Shown here one piece after another: positions 46,293 through 56,200 of a stretch of DNA of 64,000 nucleotides. The stretch covers positions 1 through 64,000 of the forward strand of contig JAUMYQ010000009.1 in assembly GCA_030528555.1 (NCBI GenBank), written 5' to 3'. A program made the translations under genes and the position numbers. The notes beneath the pieces were generated by a model. It made no database searches, was not told the origin of the DNA, and saw nothing but the letters and a program-made list of their open reading frames with translations. Source of the stretch: Porphyromonadaceae bacterium (GTDB taxonomy: Bacteria > Bacteroidota > Bacteroidia > Bacteroidales > Porphyromonadaceae). Each line of letters opens with the position of its first letter. Position 1 is the first letter of the stretch.

Positions 46293-48020
46293 ATGAATAT
46301 TCGTCAGATCCTTAGCGCGGCCGCCTTCGTGGCCGCCCTTGTCCTGCCGAGCTGTAGCCCAGTAGGCGAAGAGACGATTAGCCTGCGCATCATCCACACT
46401 ACCGATGTTCACGGCAATCTCCTCCCAACGGACGACATCAACGAGCGGCCAGCCACTGGAGGAATGGCACGCCTCTATACCTTGATGCAGGAGATTCGGG
46501 GGAGCGAACCGAACGTCCTTCTACTCGATGCCGGAGACTTCCTCCAGGGCGAGCCCATTACTTACTACTCTAACTATGTAGACAAGCCCCACATCGTGGC
46601 TGATGCGATGAACCTCCTCGGCTATGATGCGGCGACCATTGGCAACCACGACATAGAGCCTGGGCATGAGGTCTATGACCGCTTCGTGGAGCGAGCCAAG
46701 TTCCCTGTCCTAGCAGCTAACGCCATCCGAGAGATTAACGGAGAGCCCTATTTTGAGCCCTACAAGGTCTTTGAGCGTGGGGGGGCGCGCATTGCAGTCG
46801 TGGGCTTCATCACACCAGCCATTCCACAGTGGCTACCGCATAAGCTGTGGGAAGGGATGCATTTCGATGACATTGTCGAGAGCGCGAGGGTCTGGATTCC
46901 CCAGGTACAGAAGGTTGAGAAACCCGATCTCATCATCGCTATGATCCACTCTGGGCTAAAAAACGACAACGACCAGTACCTTGAAAATGCGGGCCAGATT
47001 CTAGCCGAAGCCGTCCCTGGCATCGACATCATCCTCATGGGGCATGACCACCGCCAGAGCAATCTCTGGGTCAAGCGCGGTGAGACAGATTCGGTACTCC
47101 TGATCAACCCAGCCAATCATCTCGATTTTGTGGGAGACATTCGGGTAACGCTCCATAAGAGCAAAGGTGGTGTACGTAAATCCATCGTAGCCGAGCTAAC
47201 GCCTCTCGAGGGCATTGAGCCGAGCGAAGACTACCTCCGCCACTTCTCTCCCAAAGAACTGGCGGACTACCACGCCTTCCTCTCTCGGCGCGTGGGGCTC
47301 CTGCAAACTCCGGTCGTAGCGATGGATGCCCTCTGGGGAGGGTCGGACTATATGGCCGTCATCCACCAGATGCAGCTAGCCACACTTCGGGCGGATATCT
47401 CCTTCGCCGCCCCGCTTGCTCTGAGCACTTCGCAGCCTTCTGGCGATGTCTATGTGCGAGACCTCTTTCGCTTCTGCCCCTTTACCAACTTCCTCTACGT
47501 GATGCGCCTGACGGGGCGAGAGATTCTTGGCTATCTGGAGCATTCCTATGCCGGTTGGGCTACCGAAATGACGAGCTCGGACGACCACCTTATCCGCTTC
47601 CGTCCCGATGCCAAGCCCACCGATAGATACAAGACCGAGGTACCGACCTTCAATTACAGCTCGGCCTACGGCATCGACTACGTGGTGGATGTGAGCAAGC
47701 CTCGTGGGCAGCGTGTGCATATCTTGCAGCTCTCCGGGGGCGAAGCCTTTGACCTTGACCGAGAATATCGGGTCGTGATCAATAGCTACCGCGCTGGCGG
47801 GGCTGGCGGTATGCTTACCGAGGGGGCGGGTATCCCTAAGGCTGAGCTCTCTGGGCGCATTGTCGAGGCTTCGGATACCGACCAACTGATGAGCCTGATG
47901 CGCTACATAGAGCGCGAGGCCATCATTGCACCGAAGAATGGTCGCAACTGGCACTTCGTCCCTACGGCATGGGTAGAGGCTGCACGTCCGAGAGATGAAG
48001 CCTTCATACTAGGTAAATAG
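46293..48020 (+). CDS. 5'-nucleotidase/metallophosphatase lipoprotein (UshA type)
   Basis: MNIRQILSAAAFVAALVLPSC is a lipoprotein signal with lipobox LPSC. The N-terminal calcineurin-like domain has IIHTTDVHGNLLPTDD, LLDAGDFLQGEPITYY, TIGNHDIEPG and ILMGHDHRQSNL. The C-terminal 5'-nucleotidase domain includes FCPFTNFLYVMRLTGREIL and YRVVINSYRAGGAGGML. It would hydrolyse nucleotides outside the cytoplasm to recover nucleosides. It is 575 aa. It forms a pair with the upstream M20 peptidase, both suggestive of nutrient scavenging. Confidence 0.93.
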   Translation: MNIRQILSAAAFVAALVLPSCSPVGEETISLRIIHTTDVHGNLLPTDDINERPATGGMARLYTLMQEIRGSEPNVLLLDAGDFLQGEPITYYSNYVDKPHIVADAMNLLGYDAATIGNHDIEPGHEVYDRFVERAKFPVLAANAIREINGEPYFEPYKVFERGGARIAVVGFITPAIPQWLPHKLWEGMHFDDIVESARVWIPQVQKVEKPDLIIAMIHSGLKNDNDQYLENAGQILAEAVPGIDIILMGHDHRQSNLWVKRGETDSVLLINPANHLDFVGDIRVTLHKSKGGVRKSIVAELTPLEGIEPSEDYLRHFSPKELADYHAFLSRRVGLLQTPVVAMDALWGGSDYMAVIHQMQLATLRADISFAAPLALSTSQPSGDVYVRDLFRFCPFTNFLYVMRLTGREILGYLEHSYAGWATEMTSSDDHLIRFRPDAKPTDRYKTEVPTFNYSSAYGIDYVVDVSKPRGQRVHILQLSGGEAFDLDREYRVVINSYRAGGAGGMLTEGAGIPKAELSGRIVEASDTDQLMSLMRYIEREAIIAPKNGRNWHFVPTAWVEAARPRDEAFILGK

Positions 48021-48044
48021 CCTTCGAACACGCTAGATAAATGA

Positions 48045-48075
48045 GGCAGCATCAGATTTGTTGACTGATGCTGCC
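48045..48075 (+). terminator. Terminator after the 5'-nucleotidase gene
   Basis: The perfect 11-bp stem GGCAGCATCAG/CTGATGCTGCC has a 9-base loop. It is 24 bp past the stop. Confidence 0.8.
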
Positions 48076-48377
48076 CTGTAAGTCGATTAAGCCTTCCATA
48101 TTATCTACGAGACTCTCCGTTCAAATCTCCTAGTGTAGATGCATCCTACTTTCTTGCCTATCAAGGTTAGAAGACATTCAAACCAATGACTAATATTAGT
48201 CAACCCTATTAGGCTGTTATGGTCTCAGAGCTTTTCTAGTCAAAAGCATTTCTTAAGATTATCGAACGCCCAGGGGCACACTAGAAGAAATGTTCTCAGA
48301 GGGGCTTTATGCCAACGAAGAACCTCTATACACTACTTCTCTCAGGCCACTGAAGATTAGGCTCTACATCTAAAAAG
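48076..48377. other. Gene-free stretch between two terminators
   Basis: I see no ORF, RNA gene or repeat here. It separates the converging 5'-nucleotidase and sufD genes and is AT-richer than both. Confidence 0.6.
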
Positions 48378-48418
48378 AACGAGGAGGTCTGGGGATATAC
48401 TCCCCAGACCTCCTCGTT
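48378..48418 (-). terminator. 18-bp perfect hairpin after sufD
   Basis: Arms 48378-48395 and 48401-48418 pair perfectly around TATAC. On the minus strand it is followed by CTTTTTAGATG, giving a T-tract. Confidence 0.88.
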
Positions 48419-48438
48419 GAGATATCAGAATAAATGGC

Positions 48439-49605
48439 TTAGTCAAAGCGAGTAGCTACTAGCTCCAGGAGACGCTCTCGCAGTGCTTCGTCTTCAATAC
48501 TTTCCAGCACCTCAGCTGCAAAGGCTACGCTTAGGAGCTTCTTGGCCTCGGCCATCGGGATACCTCTCTGGCGCATATAGAAGAGCGCACTCTCGCTCAG
48601 TTGCCCCGTAGTCATACCATGCGAACATTTGACATCATCGGCGTAAATCTCTAGCTGAGGTTTCGCCTGCATCCGGGCCTCTGAGCTAAGTAGCAGGTTG
48701 CGATTATTCTGATAGGCTAGCGTCTTTTGTGCCCCCTCGGCTACTAAGATACGCCCTGTGAAGACTCCATAGCTGCGGTCATGCAAGAGGTACTTGAATA
48801 GCTCATTGCTGGTGCAGTGGGGTACGGAGTGCGAGATGTAGGAGAAGTTATCCACGTGGCTCTCGTCGCTACCGATGACCACGCCCGATAGCGTGAGGCT
48901 AGCCCCCTCGCCTGAGAGGTCGCAGTGGTAGTTGTTGCGCGTCTTGCCAGCTCTTAGGCTGATAACATTGAGGCTCACTTGGCTATCTGCCTCTTGGTAG
49001 AGGTGCAGCGTGCTGATGCGCTGAGCCGAGGGCTCGCTATCCTCCACGCTGGTGAAGCTTAGCTTAGCTCCTGTCCCTAGATAGATCTCTGTACTTTGTA
49101 GATCAATGTTGCGCCCAGCAGAGGTGTTGCGCTCCCAGCCTATTAGGTTAAGTTCCGCCTCATCATCGAGGACAAGGATAAAGCGGCTCAGGTACATTGC
49201 TCCCTCCACCTGCTGCTCAAGGAAGTAGCTATAGTCAAATCGCTCACTTACCTTGCCACCTTTGGGGACGTAGACGAGGAATGTATGGTCGTCTAACCCC
49301 TCAATCAGAGCTTGAATGGGGTCGGTATCGGTCGAGGCGATCTTGGGGAGGTTGCCCTTAAATCCGCTTAGTGACCCAACGTAAGAACCTTCTGGCCAGG
49401 CAATGCTGTCCATATTGCCCTCGTATCGCCCTGGAGTAAGCGTCCATTTGCCCTCGAACATTGCCTTGAGATCGGTGCGCTGGTAAGCCTCCGAGCGGTA
49501 GGCTGGTACACCAAGGCGAGCAAACCTTTGTAGGGCTACCTGCCTACAGGGGCATAGTCCCTCCGTGGGGGCTAGTGCTGTGAGTTGTGATTCTAACTGT
49601 CCCAT
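48439..49605 (-). CDS. sufD: Fe-S assembly protein SufD
   Basis: SufD pairs with SufB in the SufBCD scaffold. The C-terminal beta-helix region is recognisable: HLYQEADSQVSLNVISLRAG, NNYHCDLSGEGASLTLSGV, GRILVAEGAQKTLAYQNNRN and DVKCSHGMTTGQLSESALFY (SufB/D hallmark CSHGATxG; here M replaces A). The end YMRQRGIPMAEAKKLLSVAF matches the family. It is 388 aa. Its start is 3 bp after the sufC stop. Confidence 0.95.
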   Translation of the reverse strand: MGQLESQLTALAPTEGLCPCRQVALQRFARLGVPAYRSEAYQRTDLKAMFEGKWTLTPGRYEGNMDSIAWPEGSYVGSLSGFKGNLPKIASTDTDPIQALIEGLDDHTFLVYVPKGGKVSERFDYSYFLEQQVEGAMYLSRFILVLDDEAELNLIGWERNTSAGRNIDLQSTEIYLGTGAKLSFTSVEDSEPSAQRISTLHLYQEADSQVSLNVISLRAGKTRNNYHCDLSGEGASLTLSGVVIGSDESHVDNFSYISHSVPHCTSNELFKYLLHDRSYGVFTGRILVAEGAQKTLAYQNNRNLLLSSEARMQAKPQLEIYADDVKCSHGMTTGQLSESALFYMRQRGIPMAEAKKLLSVAFAAEVLESIEDEALRERLLELVATRFD

Positions 49606-49608
49606 AGG

Positions 49609-50361
49609 TTATTCTCCTACCTCTTCCTTGATCCAGTCGTAGCCCTTTTCTTCTAGGAGGAGAGCAAGTTCGGCTCCACCGCTGCGCACAATGCGCCCAT
49701 TGTAGAGGACGTGTACGAAGTCGGGCTTGATGTAGTCGAGCAGTCGCTGATAGTGTGTGATGACGATGGTGCTGCGCTCGGGGTGGCGTAGAGTATTGAC
49801 CCCACTGGCCACAATGCGCAGAGCGTCAATGTCCAGACCGCTGTCTGTCTCATCGAGGATAGCAAGCTTAGGCTCTAGCATGGCCATCTGGAAGATCTCG
49901 TTGCGTTTCTTTTCTCCACCCGAAAAGCCTTCGTTTACTGAGCGACTGGCGAGCTTATTGTCTAGCTCAACGAGGGCTCGTTTCTCTTTCATCACTTTAA
50001 GAAACTCCGTTGCTCCCATAGGTTCAAGCCCATTGGCCTTGCGATGCTCATTGATGGCAGCACGCATAAAGTTCACCATGCTCACACCAGGTATTTCCAC
50101 TGGATATTGGAAGCTGAGGAAGAGACCACGGTGCGCACGCTCCTCGGCATCTAGATCGAGCAGCTCTTCGCCCTCGAAAAACACCGAGCCGCCAGTGACT
50201 TCGTAGGCTGGGTGCCCTACAAGGACGGATGATAGTGTACTCTTGCCCGAGCCGTTAGGTCCCATGATGGCGTGGATCTCACCTGGTTGCACCTCGAGGT
50301 TAATCCCCCGTAGGATCTCTTTGCCCTCAACGCTGGCTTGTAAATTTTCTATCTTAAGCAT
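49609..50361 (-). CDS. sufC: Fe-S assembly ATPase SufC
   Basis: ABC-type ATPase of the SufBCD complex, cytosolic. Walker A is GPNGSGKSTLSSVL near residue 35. The SufC-typical signature is FSGGEKKRNEIFQMAMLEPKLAILDETDSGLDIDA, read here as the ABC signature, Walker B and D-loop in sequence. THYQRLLDYI carries the switch His. It is 250 aa. It lies between sufB (48 bp upstream) and sufD (3 bp downstream). Confidence 0.97.
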   Translation of the reverse strand: MLKIENLQASVEGKEILRGINLEVQPGEIHAIMGPNGSGKSTLSSVLVGHPAYEVTGGSVFFEGEELLDLDAEERAHRGLFLSFQYPVEIPGVSMVNFMRAAINEHRKANGLEPMGATEFLKVMKEKRALVELDNKLASRSVNEGFSGGEKKRNEIFQMAMLEPKLAILDETDSGLDIDALRIVASGVNTLRHPERSTIVITHYQRLLDYIKPDFVHVLYNGRIVRSGGAELALLLEEKGYDWIKEEVGE

Positions 50362-50409
50362 ATAATATGTTGTCTTTGTTTTGTAATTTCTGTTCGTTGT
50401 TCTTTATTG

Positions 50410-51855
50410 CTAGCCCACTGACCCCTCCAATGAGATGCTGAGGAGCTTTTGCGCCTCTACGGCAAACTCCATCGGGAGCTTGTTCATCACCTCCTTAGCA
50501 TAGCCATTGACAATAAGCCCTACGGCCTCCTCTACGCCGATACCTCGCTGCTGGCAGTAGAAGATTTGGTCTTCGCTGATTTTGCTGGTCGTAGCCTCAT
50601 GCTCGATGATGGCGGTATCGTTGTCCACCTGTACATAGGGGAAGGTATGCGCTCCGCATTCGCTACCAAGAAGCAGGCTATCGCACTGCGAATGGTTGCG
50701 TGCGCCTATGGCGTTCTTGCCCACCTGAACCAGCCCACGATAGCTATTTTGGCTTCGCCCTGCGCTGATGCCTTTGGAGACTATGCGGCTGCGAGTGTTT
50801 TTGCCTAGGTGTATCATCTTCGTACCCGTGTCCGCCTGCTGATGGTTATTTGTCACTGCCACGGAGTAAAACTCTGCTACCGAGTCATCTCCCCGTAGAA
50901 CGCAACTAGGGTATTTCCACGTGATGGCCGAACCAGTCTCTACTTGCGTCCAGCTAATTTTGGATCGGTCGCCACGGCAAATGCCACGTTTGGTCACGAA
51001 GTTGTAGATACCGCCCTTGCCCTCCTTGTCGCCTGGATACCAGTTTTGCACAGTGGAGTACTTCACCTCGGCATCCGTCTCGGCAATGATCTCCACGATG
51101 GCAGCATGTAGCTGGTTTTCGTCACGCTGTGGGGCGGTGCAACCCTCGAGGTAGCTCACATAAGAACCTTCATCGGCCACGATGAGCGTCCGCTCAAACT
51201 GCCCTGTGTTGATGGCGTTGATGCGGAAGTAGGTCGAAAGCTCCATAGGGCAACGTACGCCCTTGGGGATGTAGACGAATGAGCCATCGCTGAAGACAGC
51301 GGAGTTGAGCGCAGCGAAGAAGTTGTCTTTGACAGGCACCACCGTACCTAGATACTTGCGCACCAGCTCGGGATACTCCTGAACAGCCTCGCTGAATGAG
51401 CAAAAGATGATGCCTTTCTCGGCAAGTTTTTCCTTAAATGTAGTTTTGACCGACACGGAGTCCATTACGGCATCCACGGCAATGCCACTAAGCATTTTTT
51501 GCTCGTGCAGGGGGATGCCAAGCCGCTCGAAAGTGCGTAGTAGCTCTGGGTCTACCTCGTCTAGGCTCTTCGGCCCTTCCTTTTTCTTTGGAGCGGCATA
51601 GTAGATGATGTCTTGGTAATCGATCGCTGGGATCTTGAGCTGCGCCCAATTGGGCATCTCCATCCCCTGCCAAACTCTGAACGCCTCGAGCCGATACTCC
51701 AGCAACCACTCGGGCTCTTGCTTCTTGGCCGAGATGAGACGCACAGTATCCTCCGTTAGCCCCTTACTAATAGTTTCTGTTTCTATCTCGGTGGTAAAGC
51801 CGTACTTATATTCGCTTGACGTTACCTCCTCTATAATATGATCATTCTCTTGCAT
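50410..51855 (-). CDS. sufB: Fe-S assembly scaffold SufB
   Basis: The main scaffold on which the Fe-S cluster is built. [60 protein letters not shown] and [20 protein letters not shown] are strong SufB blocks with the conserved Cys residues. It is 481 aa. It is first of sufBCD. No clear promoter is visible in the 62 bp after the upstream dehydrogenase gene, so the dehydrogenase may be co-transcribed. The sulfur donor gene sufS is not here but at 23866. Confidence 0.97.
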   Translation of the reverse strand: MQENDHIIEEVTSSEYKYGFTTEIETETISKGLTEDTVRLISAKKQEPEWLLEYRLEAFRVWQGMEMPNWAQLKIPAIDYQDIIYYAAPKKKEGPKSLDEVDPELLRTFERLGIPLHEQKMLSGIAVDAVMDSVSVKTTFKEKLAEKGIIFCSFSEAVQEYPELVRKYLGTVVPVKDNFFAALNSAVFSDGSFVYIPKGVRCPMELSTYFRINAINTGQFERTLIVADEGSYVSYLEGCTAPQRDENQLHAAIVEIIAETDAEVKYSTVQNWYPGDKEGKGGIYNFVTKRGICRGDRSKISWTQVETGSAITWKYPSCVLRGDDSVAEFYSVAVTNNHQQADTGTKMIHLGKNTRSRIVSKGISAGRSQNSYRGLVQVGKNAIGARNHSQCDSLLLGSECGAHTFPYVQVDNDTAIIEHEATTSKISEDQIFYCQQRGIGVEEAVGLIVNGYAKEVMNKLPMEFAVEAQKLLSISLEGSVG

Positions 51856-51917
51856 GAGGTCTATTTATATAGTTCCGTTTAGTTATAATGATACTCGCCC
51901 TAGTAAACAGCCAAGAG

Positions 51918-52964
51918 TTAGGAATTGTTTTTGTGCTTGTAAATGCTTTGGATAAGGCGAACCACGGCCAATCCTTCATCCAGGGTCGAGATCTCGGCCT
52001 CCTCTCCACGCAAGTCTGCCACTACGGAGGCGATGACGTGGTGGTGGTTCTGTGCCGAGCCACTGTAGCCACCGTAGTCGTTGCCCTCGGGCGAAGTCAG
52101 CCCCCTAGGTCTCTCTACGCCTCGAATGCAACAATGCTCTAGACGATTGAGATACGTTCCCCCTAGCTTAATAGCACCATGCTCTGCAAGTATGGTCAGA
52201 TTAACCTCCATATTTTGCCCATAGACGGCCGTAGAATAGAAGAGCGAGCCCTCGCCCCCACGCATAAGGCGAAAGCGAATGAGCCCCGTATCCTCAAAAT
52301 CGATCATACCTCGGTGAGCATGGTTAGCAAACTCTGCTCCCTGCACCTCTATCTCTCCCAACGTCCAAAGTAGGAGATCTAGAAAGTGTGAATACTGCGT
52401 GTAGAGCGTGCCGCCATCTAGGTCTGCTGTACCATGCCAATCTCTCGGTAGATAGTACCGCTCGTCCCTATTCCACAGGCACTGCATCTGTATGGTATAG
52501 ATCTCACCCAGCGCGCCCGAGGTAATGGTCTCTTTGAGCCAGCGCGCCGTGGGACTGTATCTATTTTGTAGTACCCCATAGATGCGCCTGCCGTGCTTCT
52601 GAGCAAGCTGGCGTAGCCACTCGCCATCCTCCAGCCGTAGGACTATGGGCTTCTCGATGAGGACATGCATTCCTGCCTCGATGAGCCGTGCCGCTACCTC
52701 GGCGTGTCGCCCATTGGGAACGCACACCGAGGCAATGTCGCAGCGGATGCCCGAGGTGATGAGAGCCTCCACGCTGTCGAAGAATGGTACATCGGGGTAT
52801 TTGTTCGTCACTCGGGTCTCACCCTTGGGCCGAATGTCGCACTGAGCTACCAGCTCTGCCCCTGCGTCCTCCACAATCTTCTCGCTATGTCTAGCCCCAA
52901 TGTGCCCGCAGCCAACGACGGCAAAGCGCACTTTCGGGAGGGCTTCTTTGGATGAACCTAGCAT
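51918..52964 (-). CDS. Gfo/Idh/MocA-family sugar dehydrogenase (WbpB/WlbA-like)
   Basis: The 348-aa protein (start MLGSSKEALPKVRF) has an N-terminal NAD(P)-binding Rossmann fold (VRFAVVGCGHIGARHSEKIV), then IASVCVPNGRHAEVAARLI and the EKPIVL motif. CLWNRDERYYLPRDWHGTADLDGGTLYTQYSHFLDL resembles the WbpB/WlbA enzymes that oxidise UDP-GlcNAc-uronate at C3 for 2,3-diamino sugars in surface polysaccharides, matched in pieces across residues about 170-205. The specificity is inferred; no other polysaccharide gene adjoins it. It lies between tRNA-His and sufB. Confidence 0.85.
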   Translation of the reverse strand: MLGSSKEALPKVRFAVVGCGHIGARHSEKIVEDAGAELVAQCDIRPKGETRVTNKYPDVPFFDSVEALITSGIRCDIASVCVPNGRHAEVAARLIEAGMHVLIEKPIVLRLEDGEWLRQLAQKHGRRIYGVLQNRYSPTARWLKETITSGALGEIYTIQMQCLWNRDERYYLPRDWHGTADLDGGTLYTQYSHFLDLLLWTLGEIEVQGAEFANHAHRGMIDFEDTGLIRFRLMRGGEGSLFYSTAVYGQNMEVNLTILAEHGAIKLGGTYLNRLEHCCIRGVERPRGLTSPEGNDYGGYSGSAQNHHHVIASVVADLRGEEAEISTLDEGLAVVRLIQSIYKHKNNS

Positions 52965-52993
52965 ATATTTAATGTATGCACTATAAAACAAAG

Positions 52994-53025
52994 GAGGCAG
53001 CAAAATCTGATGATCTTACTGCCTC
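52994..53025 (-). terminator. Terminator after tRNA-His
   Basis: Stem GAGGCAG/CTGCCTC (7 bp) with an 18-base loop; on the minus strand it is followed by CTTTGTTTTATAG. It ends just before the dehydrogenase start. Confidence 0.65.
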
Positions 53026-53028
53026 GGG

Positions 53029-53103
<75 letters not shown>

Positions 53104-53144
53104 ATCGATTCAAAACTGAAGCCCTAAGCCTCACCTTTGCGCCA

Positions 53145-53176
53145 CAAAGATAAGATACATTTCCGATTTCTCCAAA
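53145..53176 (-). promoter_or_regulatory. Promoter of tRNA-His
   Basis: On the minus strand TTTG (53173-53176), 20 bp, TATCTTTG (53145-53152): a full match to the Bacteroidota consensus, 41 bp before the tRNA 5' end. Confidence 0.85.
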
Positions 53177-53332
53177 TCTCTCAGTTATCCCATGATACAA
53201 GCAATCTACTGCAACTTATACAATAGCATCATCGTCAAATAACGATATAGCACAAGAGCCTATTTATATACTATGTATAAGTTGTTTGTCGAATAGACTG
53301 CAAGCAAGAGTTTTTTCCTTTGGTGTCCTCCA

Positions 53333-53458
53333 AAAAACAAGCTCGAGAGTACTCGAAAAAATCTTCGGGAACTTTCAAAAAAAACTTCCCGATCTTTTTG
53401 GAAAAAGATCGGGAACTCCGAAAAAAAAGTTCGGGAACATTTTTCGAAAAGATGGGGT
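53333..53458 (+). repeat. 22-bp-period palindromic array, copy 5, internally inverted
   Basis: Cores fall at 53343 (decayed TCGAGA), 53365, 53387, 53409, 53431 and 53453 (decayed), all on a 22-bp grid. The left end keeps the conserved CTCGAGAGTACTCGAAAAAA-type unit, but the next 80 or so bases match the reverse complement of the copy 4 interior almost base for base. The element lies between tRNA-His and the MATE gene. The rest of 53177-53599 holds no gene. Confidence 0.92.
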
Positions 53459-53599
53459 ACCCTCATAACGCTATAAGAATAAACAAGTTACCATCCCCTA
53501 AAAGAGGAGCACAGTTAGCCTAATGGATGCTATCGACTTTGATACGGCTACCCTTACCATCTATTCGGAAAGAGCGTAGGTAATGCAGCGAAAGCTTAG

Positions 53600-53607
53600 T
53601 ACCTTTG
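53600..53607 (+). promoter_or_regulatory. -7 promoter box for the MATE operon
   Basis: TACCTTTG matches TAnnTTTG, 54 bp before the ATG at 53662. No -33 match is seen at the right distance. Confidence 0.5.
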
Positions 53608-53661
53608 CTGGTCTAGTTAGATTCGGTTCATTGCGAGACAAATAAGACGACTATCACCCTA

Positions 53662-55044
53662 ATGAGCTACGGAGCAGAGCGTATTCAAAGACTCGCCCAC
53701 GAGCCCCTAAGGCGGCTCCTGCTACACTACGGCCTACCAGCTGTAGTGGGCACTATGGTTACTGCCCTATATAACATTGTAGACCGTATCTTCATCGGTC
53801 ATGGCGTGAGTGAGTATGCTCTCTCGGGGCTCGCCCTCACTTTTCCTATTCTCATCTTCATCCAGGCTTTTGGCATGCTCATCGGTTATGGAGCTGCAGC
53901 TCGGATCTCCATTCTTTTGGGACAGGACGACAGAAATGGGGCAGAACGCATCTTAGGCAATGCGATTGTACTGACTTTTGTGACGCAAGCTCTCGTTCTC
54001 ATACCTGCCATGCTTTGGATGAAACCACTCCTGGAGGCTTTTGGCGGTAGCGAGCGAACCATCCCCTATGCGACCGATTACCTAAGTATCATCATCCCAA
54101 GTAATATCTTCGCCACCCTATGCTTCAGCTACAACGCTGTAATGCGCGCCTCTGGCTATCCTCGCAAAGCGATGTATACAATGCTTATCGGAGCGGTAAG
54201 CAACACATTGCTTGATGCCCTTTTTATCTACGGCTTCGGCTGGGGCATCGCAGGGGCAGCTTGGGCTACTGCTATAGCTATGCTCCTCTCGGCAGCATTT
54301 GTACTGCATCATTTCTTTCAGGACGAGAGCGTTATTCGCTTTCGCAGGCAGCACATCCGTTTGTCGTGGAGCGATATCTTTGCCATCCTATCCATTGGGC
54401 TATCCCCATTTGCGGTCCAGCTCCTAGGCAGCCTGGTGAGCGTATTGTTCAATACTTCATTTGCTCGTGTCTCACCCACGGCAGAGGCCGCAGACATTGC
54501 CATAGGGTCCTATGGCATTATCGTTAGTATCGCCATGCTCGGCTTCATGTTTATGCTTGGTGTGGCTCAGGCTATGCAGCCCATCGTAGGGTACAATTAT
54601 GGGGCACAACAGTATGAGCGCGTCCGCCGAGCATTTGGTCTATGTGCGGGGGTCAATATGAGCATTGGTCTAGTTGTTGTCCTCGCTACCGCAGTGGCTC
54701 CTGGCTGGTTGGCTGGGATATTCACAGGGAGCGATGTGCTCCTCGATGCCACAGCCCATGCCCTCTCCTTTGCTCTTGGTGGTTTCGTCTTGGTAGGCTT
54801 CCAAATTACTGCCACGCAGTTCTTGCAGAGCATTGGGGTAGCTAGGCGAGCTTTCATCCTGAGTATCTCTCGCCAAACCTTCTTTTTTATACCTCTACTA
54901 CTCATTTTGCCAGATATGTTTGGCGTAGATGGCGTATGGTATTCGGCTCTTATCTCCGATATCTCTTCGGGACTGCTCGGCATGGGGCTGATATACTGGC
55001 AAATGAAAGAGCTTAATAACCTGCCGTCTACATCTCCATCCTAA
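53662..55044 (+). CDS. MATE family efflux transporter
   Basis: The 460-aa inner-membrane protein has about 12 hydrophobic segments in two related halves. Each half opens with the MATE pattern: ALYNIVDRIFIGHGVSEYAL and GYGAAARISILLGQDDRNGA in the first, LGSLVSVLFNTSFARV and GVAQAMQPIVGYNYGAQQ in the second. MATE proteins export drugs or metabolites in exchange for Na+ or H+. The substrate is unknown. It heads a tight four-gene run (gaps of 7, 18 and 34 bp) ending with an ATP-grasp-like protein. Confidence 0.93.
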   Translation: MSYGAERIQRLAHEPLRRLLLHYGLPAVVGTMVTALYNIVDRIFIGHGVSEYALSGLALTFPILIFIQAFGMLIGYGAAARISILLGQDDRNGAERILGNAIVLTFVTQALVLIPAMLWMKPLLEAFGGSERTIPYATDYLSIIIPSNIFATLCFSYNAVMRASGYPRKAMYTMLIGAVSNTLLDALFIYGFGWGIAGAAWATAIAMLLSAAFVLHHFFQDESVIRFRRQHIRLSWSDIFAILSIGLSPFAVQLLGSLVSVLFNTSFARVSPTAEAADIAIGSYGIIVSIAMLGFMFMLGVAQAMQPIVGYNYGAQQYERVRRAFGLCAGVNMSIGLVVVLATAVAPGWLAGIFTGSDVLLDATAHALSFALGGFVLVGFQITATQFLQSIGVARRAFILSISRQTFFFIPLLLILPDMFGVDGVWYSALISDISSGLLGMGLIYWQMKELNNLPSTSPS

Positions 55045-55051
55045 TCTAGTC

Positions 55052-56182
55052 ATGGTCTATATCTATTCTATCCTCTATCGACTGGTCCTCTATCCCCTCC
55101 TTATATTTTCAGGTACGAAAGTACTAGGGCCGAAAACCGTGCGCTTGATACGCTCTATACTCTTTATAGAGTTCGGACTTGCGCTGCTAGGAGTCCTGCT
55201 ACATCGCCACATACAGCATCCGCTCATGAGTTTGTATATGAGTGCAGGGCTGTTCATTTTCTTCTCTCTAGGATACGCATCGGCCTTTGCTCTTGGAATG
55301 AATGGCCTGCGTCTCTTAGACAATCGTCACCTAGGCTGGTACAGCTCCCTAGGAGCGCGAGGCAAACGCATCGGACAAGGTGCTACGCTTGCCCTCTCGG
55401 CCATCATCTTCGTCCTCTGTCTCTACTCAGGCTATCACAATGTACGCTATCCCGAGGTCGTGCATGAACGACTATTCATCGAGAGACTAACCCCACAAGG
55501 AGTGGCAGCAGAACATCGTTTGCGCTTAGCTCTCCTTACAGACCTGCATATAGGCGAAGGTATTACTCCCGACTATGTGGAACGAGCTGTAGAACTAATC
55601 CTTGCAGAGCAACCCGACCTCATCCTCGTCGGAGGCGACTACATCGACCACGATATAATCTATGCACGGGAAGATCGGATACAATCGGCAATGCGCCGAC
55701 TTACTGCTCCTCATGGCACGTATTATGTCCTGGGCAATCACGAGTATCGCTCTGATACGCTCGCCAACATGTCCTGGGTCGCCGAGGTGGGAGGGACGCT
55801 GCTCATCGATAGCGTGGCCTACCCTGCCGATAGCCTCATAGCTCTCGTTGGGCGTGATGACTATGTAAACCTTAGCCGAAGGGCACTGCATGAGCTGACA
55901 GCAGAGTTAGATCAGGCTCGTCCTATTATTCTCTTGGAGCATACGCCCCAAGGGATCGATAGCCTCCAGAATAACCCCATCGACCTTGCTCTATACGGAC
56001 ACACGCACGGAGGACAACTCTGGCCAATGCATGCGCTGATCTGGCTCAAGTATGGTATCATAGAAGGACGCAAGGAACAAGGGCAAACTACAATACACGT
56101 TTCTAGTGGCATCGGGGCAGCAGGAGCTCCCTACCGTATCGGAACGCGCAGCCAAATAGTTATCTATGACCTATATTGGTAA
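55052..56182 (+). CDS. Membrane-anchored metallophosphoesterase
   Basis: The 376-aa protein has four hydrophobic segments in the first 140 residues, then a calcineurin-type domain. Metal motifs are LALLTDLHIGEGI, LVGGDYIDHD, VLGNHEYRSD, LLEHTPQG and LYGHTHGGQLWP. This layout matches the YkuE/YaeI-like group of membrane phosphoesterases, some of which act on lipid precursors such as UDP-diacylglucosamine; the substrate here is not determined. It is 7 bp after the MATE gene. Confidence 0.88.
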   Translation: MVYIYSILYRLVLYPLLIFSGTKVLGPKTVRLIRSILFIEFGLALLGVLLHRHIQHPLMSLYMSAGLFIFFSLGYASAFALGMNGLRLLDNRHLGWYSSLGARGKRIGQGATLALSAIIFVLCLYSGYHNVRYPEVVHERLFIERLTPQGVAAEHRLRLALLTDLHIGEGITPDYVERAVELILAEQPDLILVGGDYIDHDIIYAREDRIQSAMRRLTAPHGTYYVLGNHEYRSDTLANMSWVAEVGGTLLIDSVAYPADSLIALVGRDDYVNLSRRALHELTAELDQARPIILLEHTPQGIDSLQNNPIDLALYGHTHGGQLWPMHALIWLKYGIIEGRKEQGQTTIHVSSGIGAAGAPYRIGTRSQIVIYDLYW

Positions 56183-56200
56183 TCCTAAACTCTTCCATCT

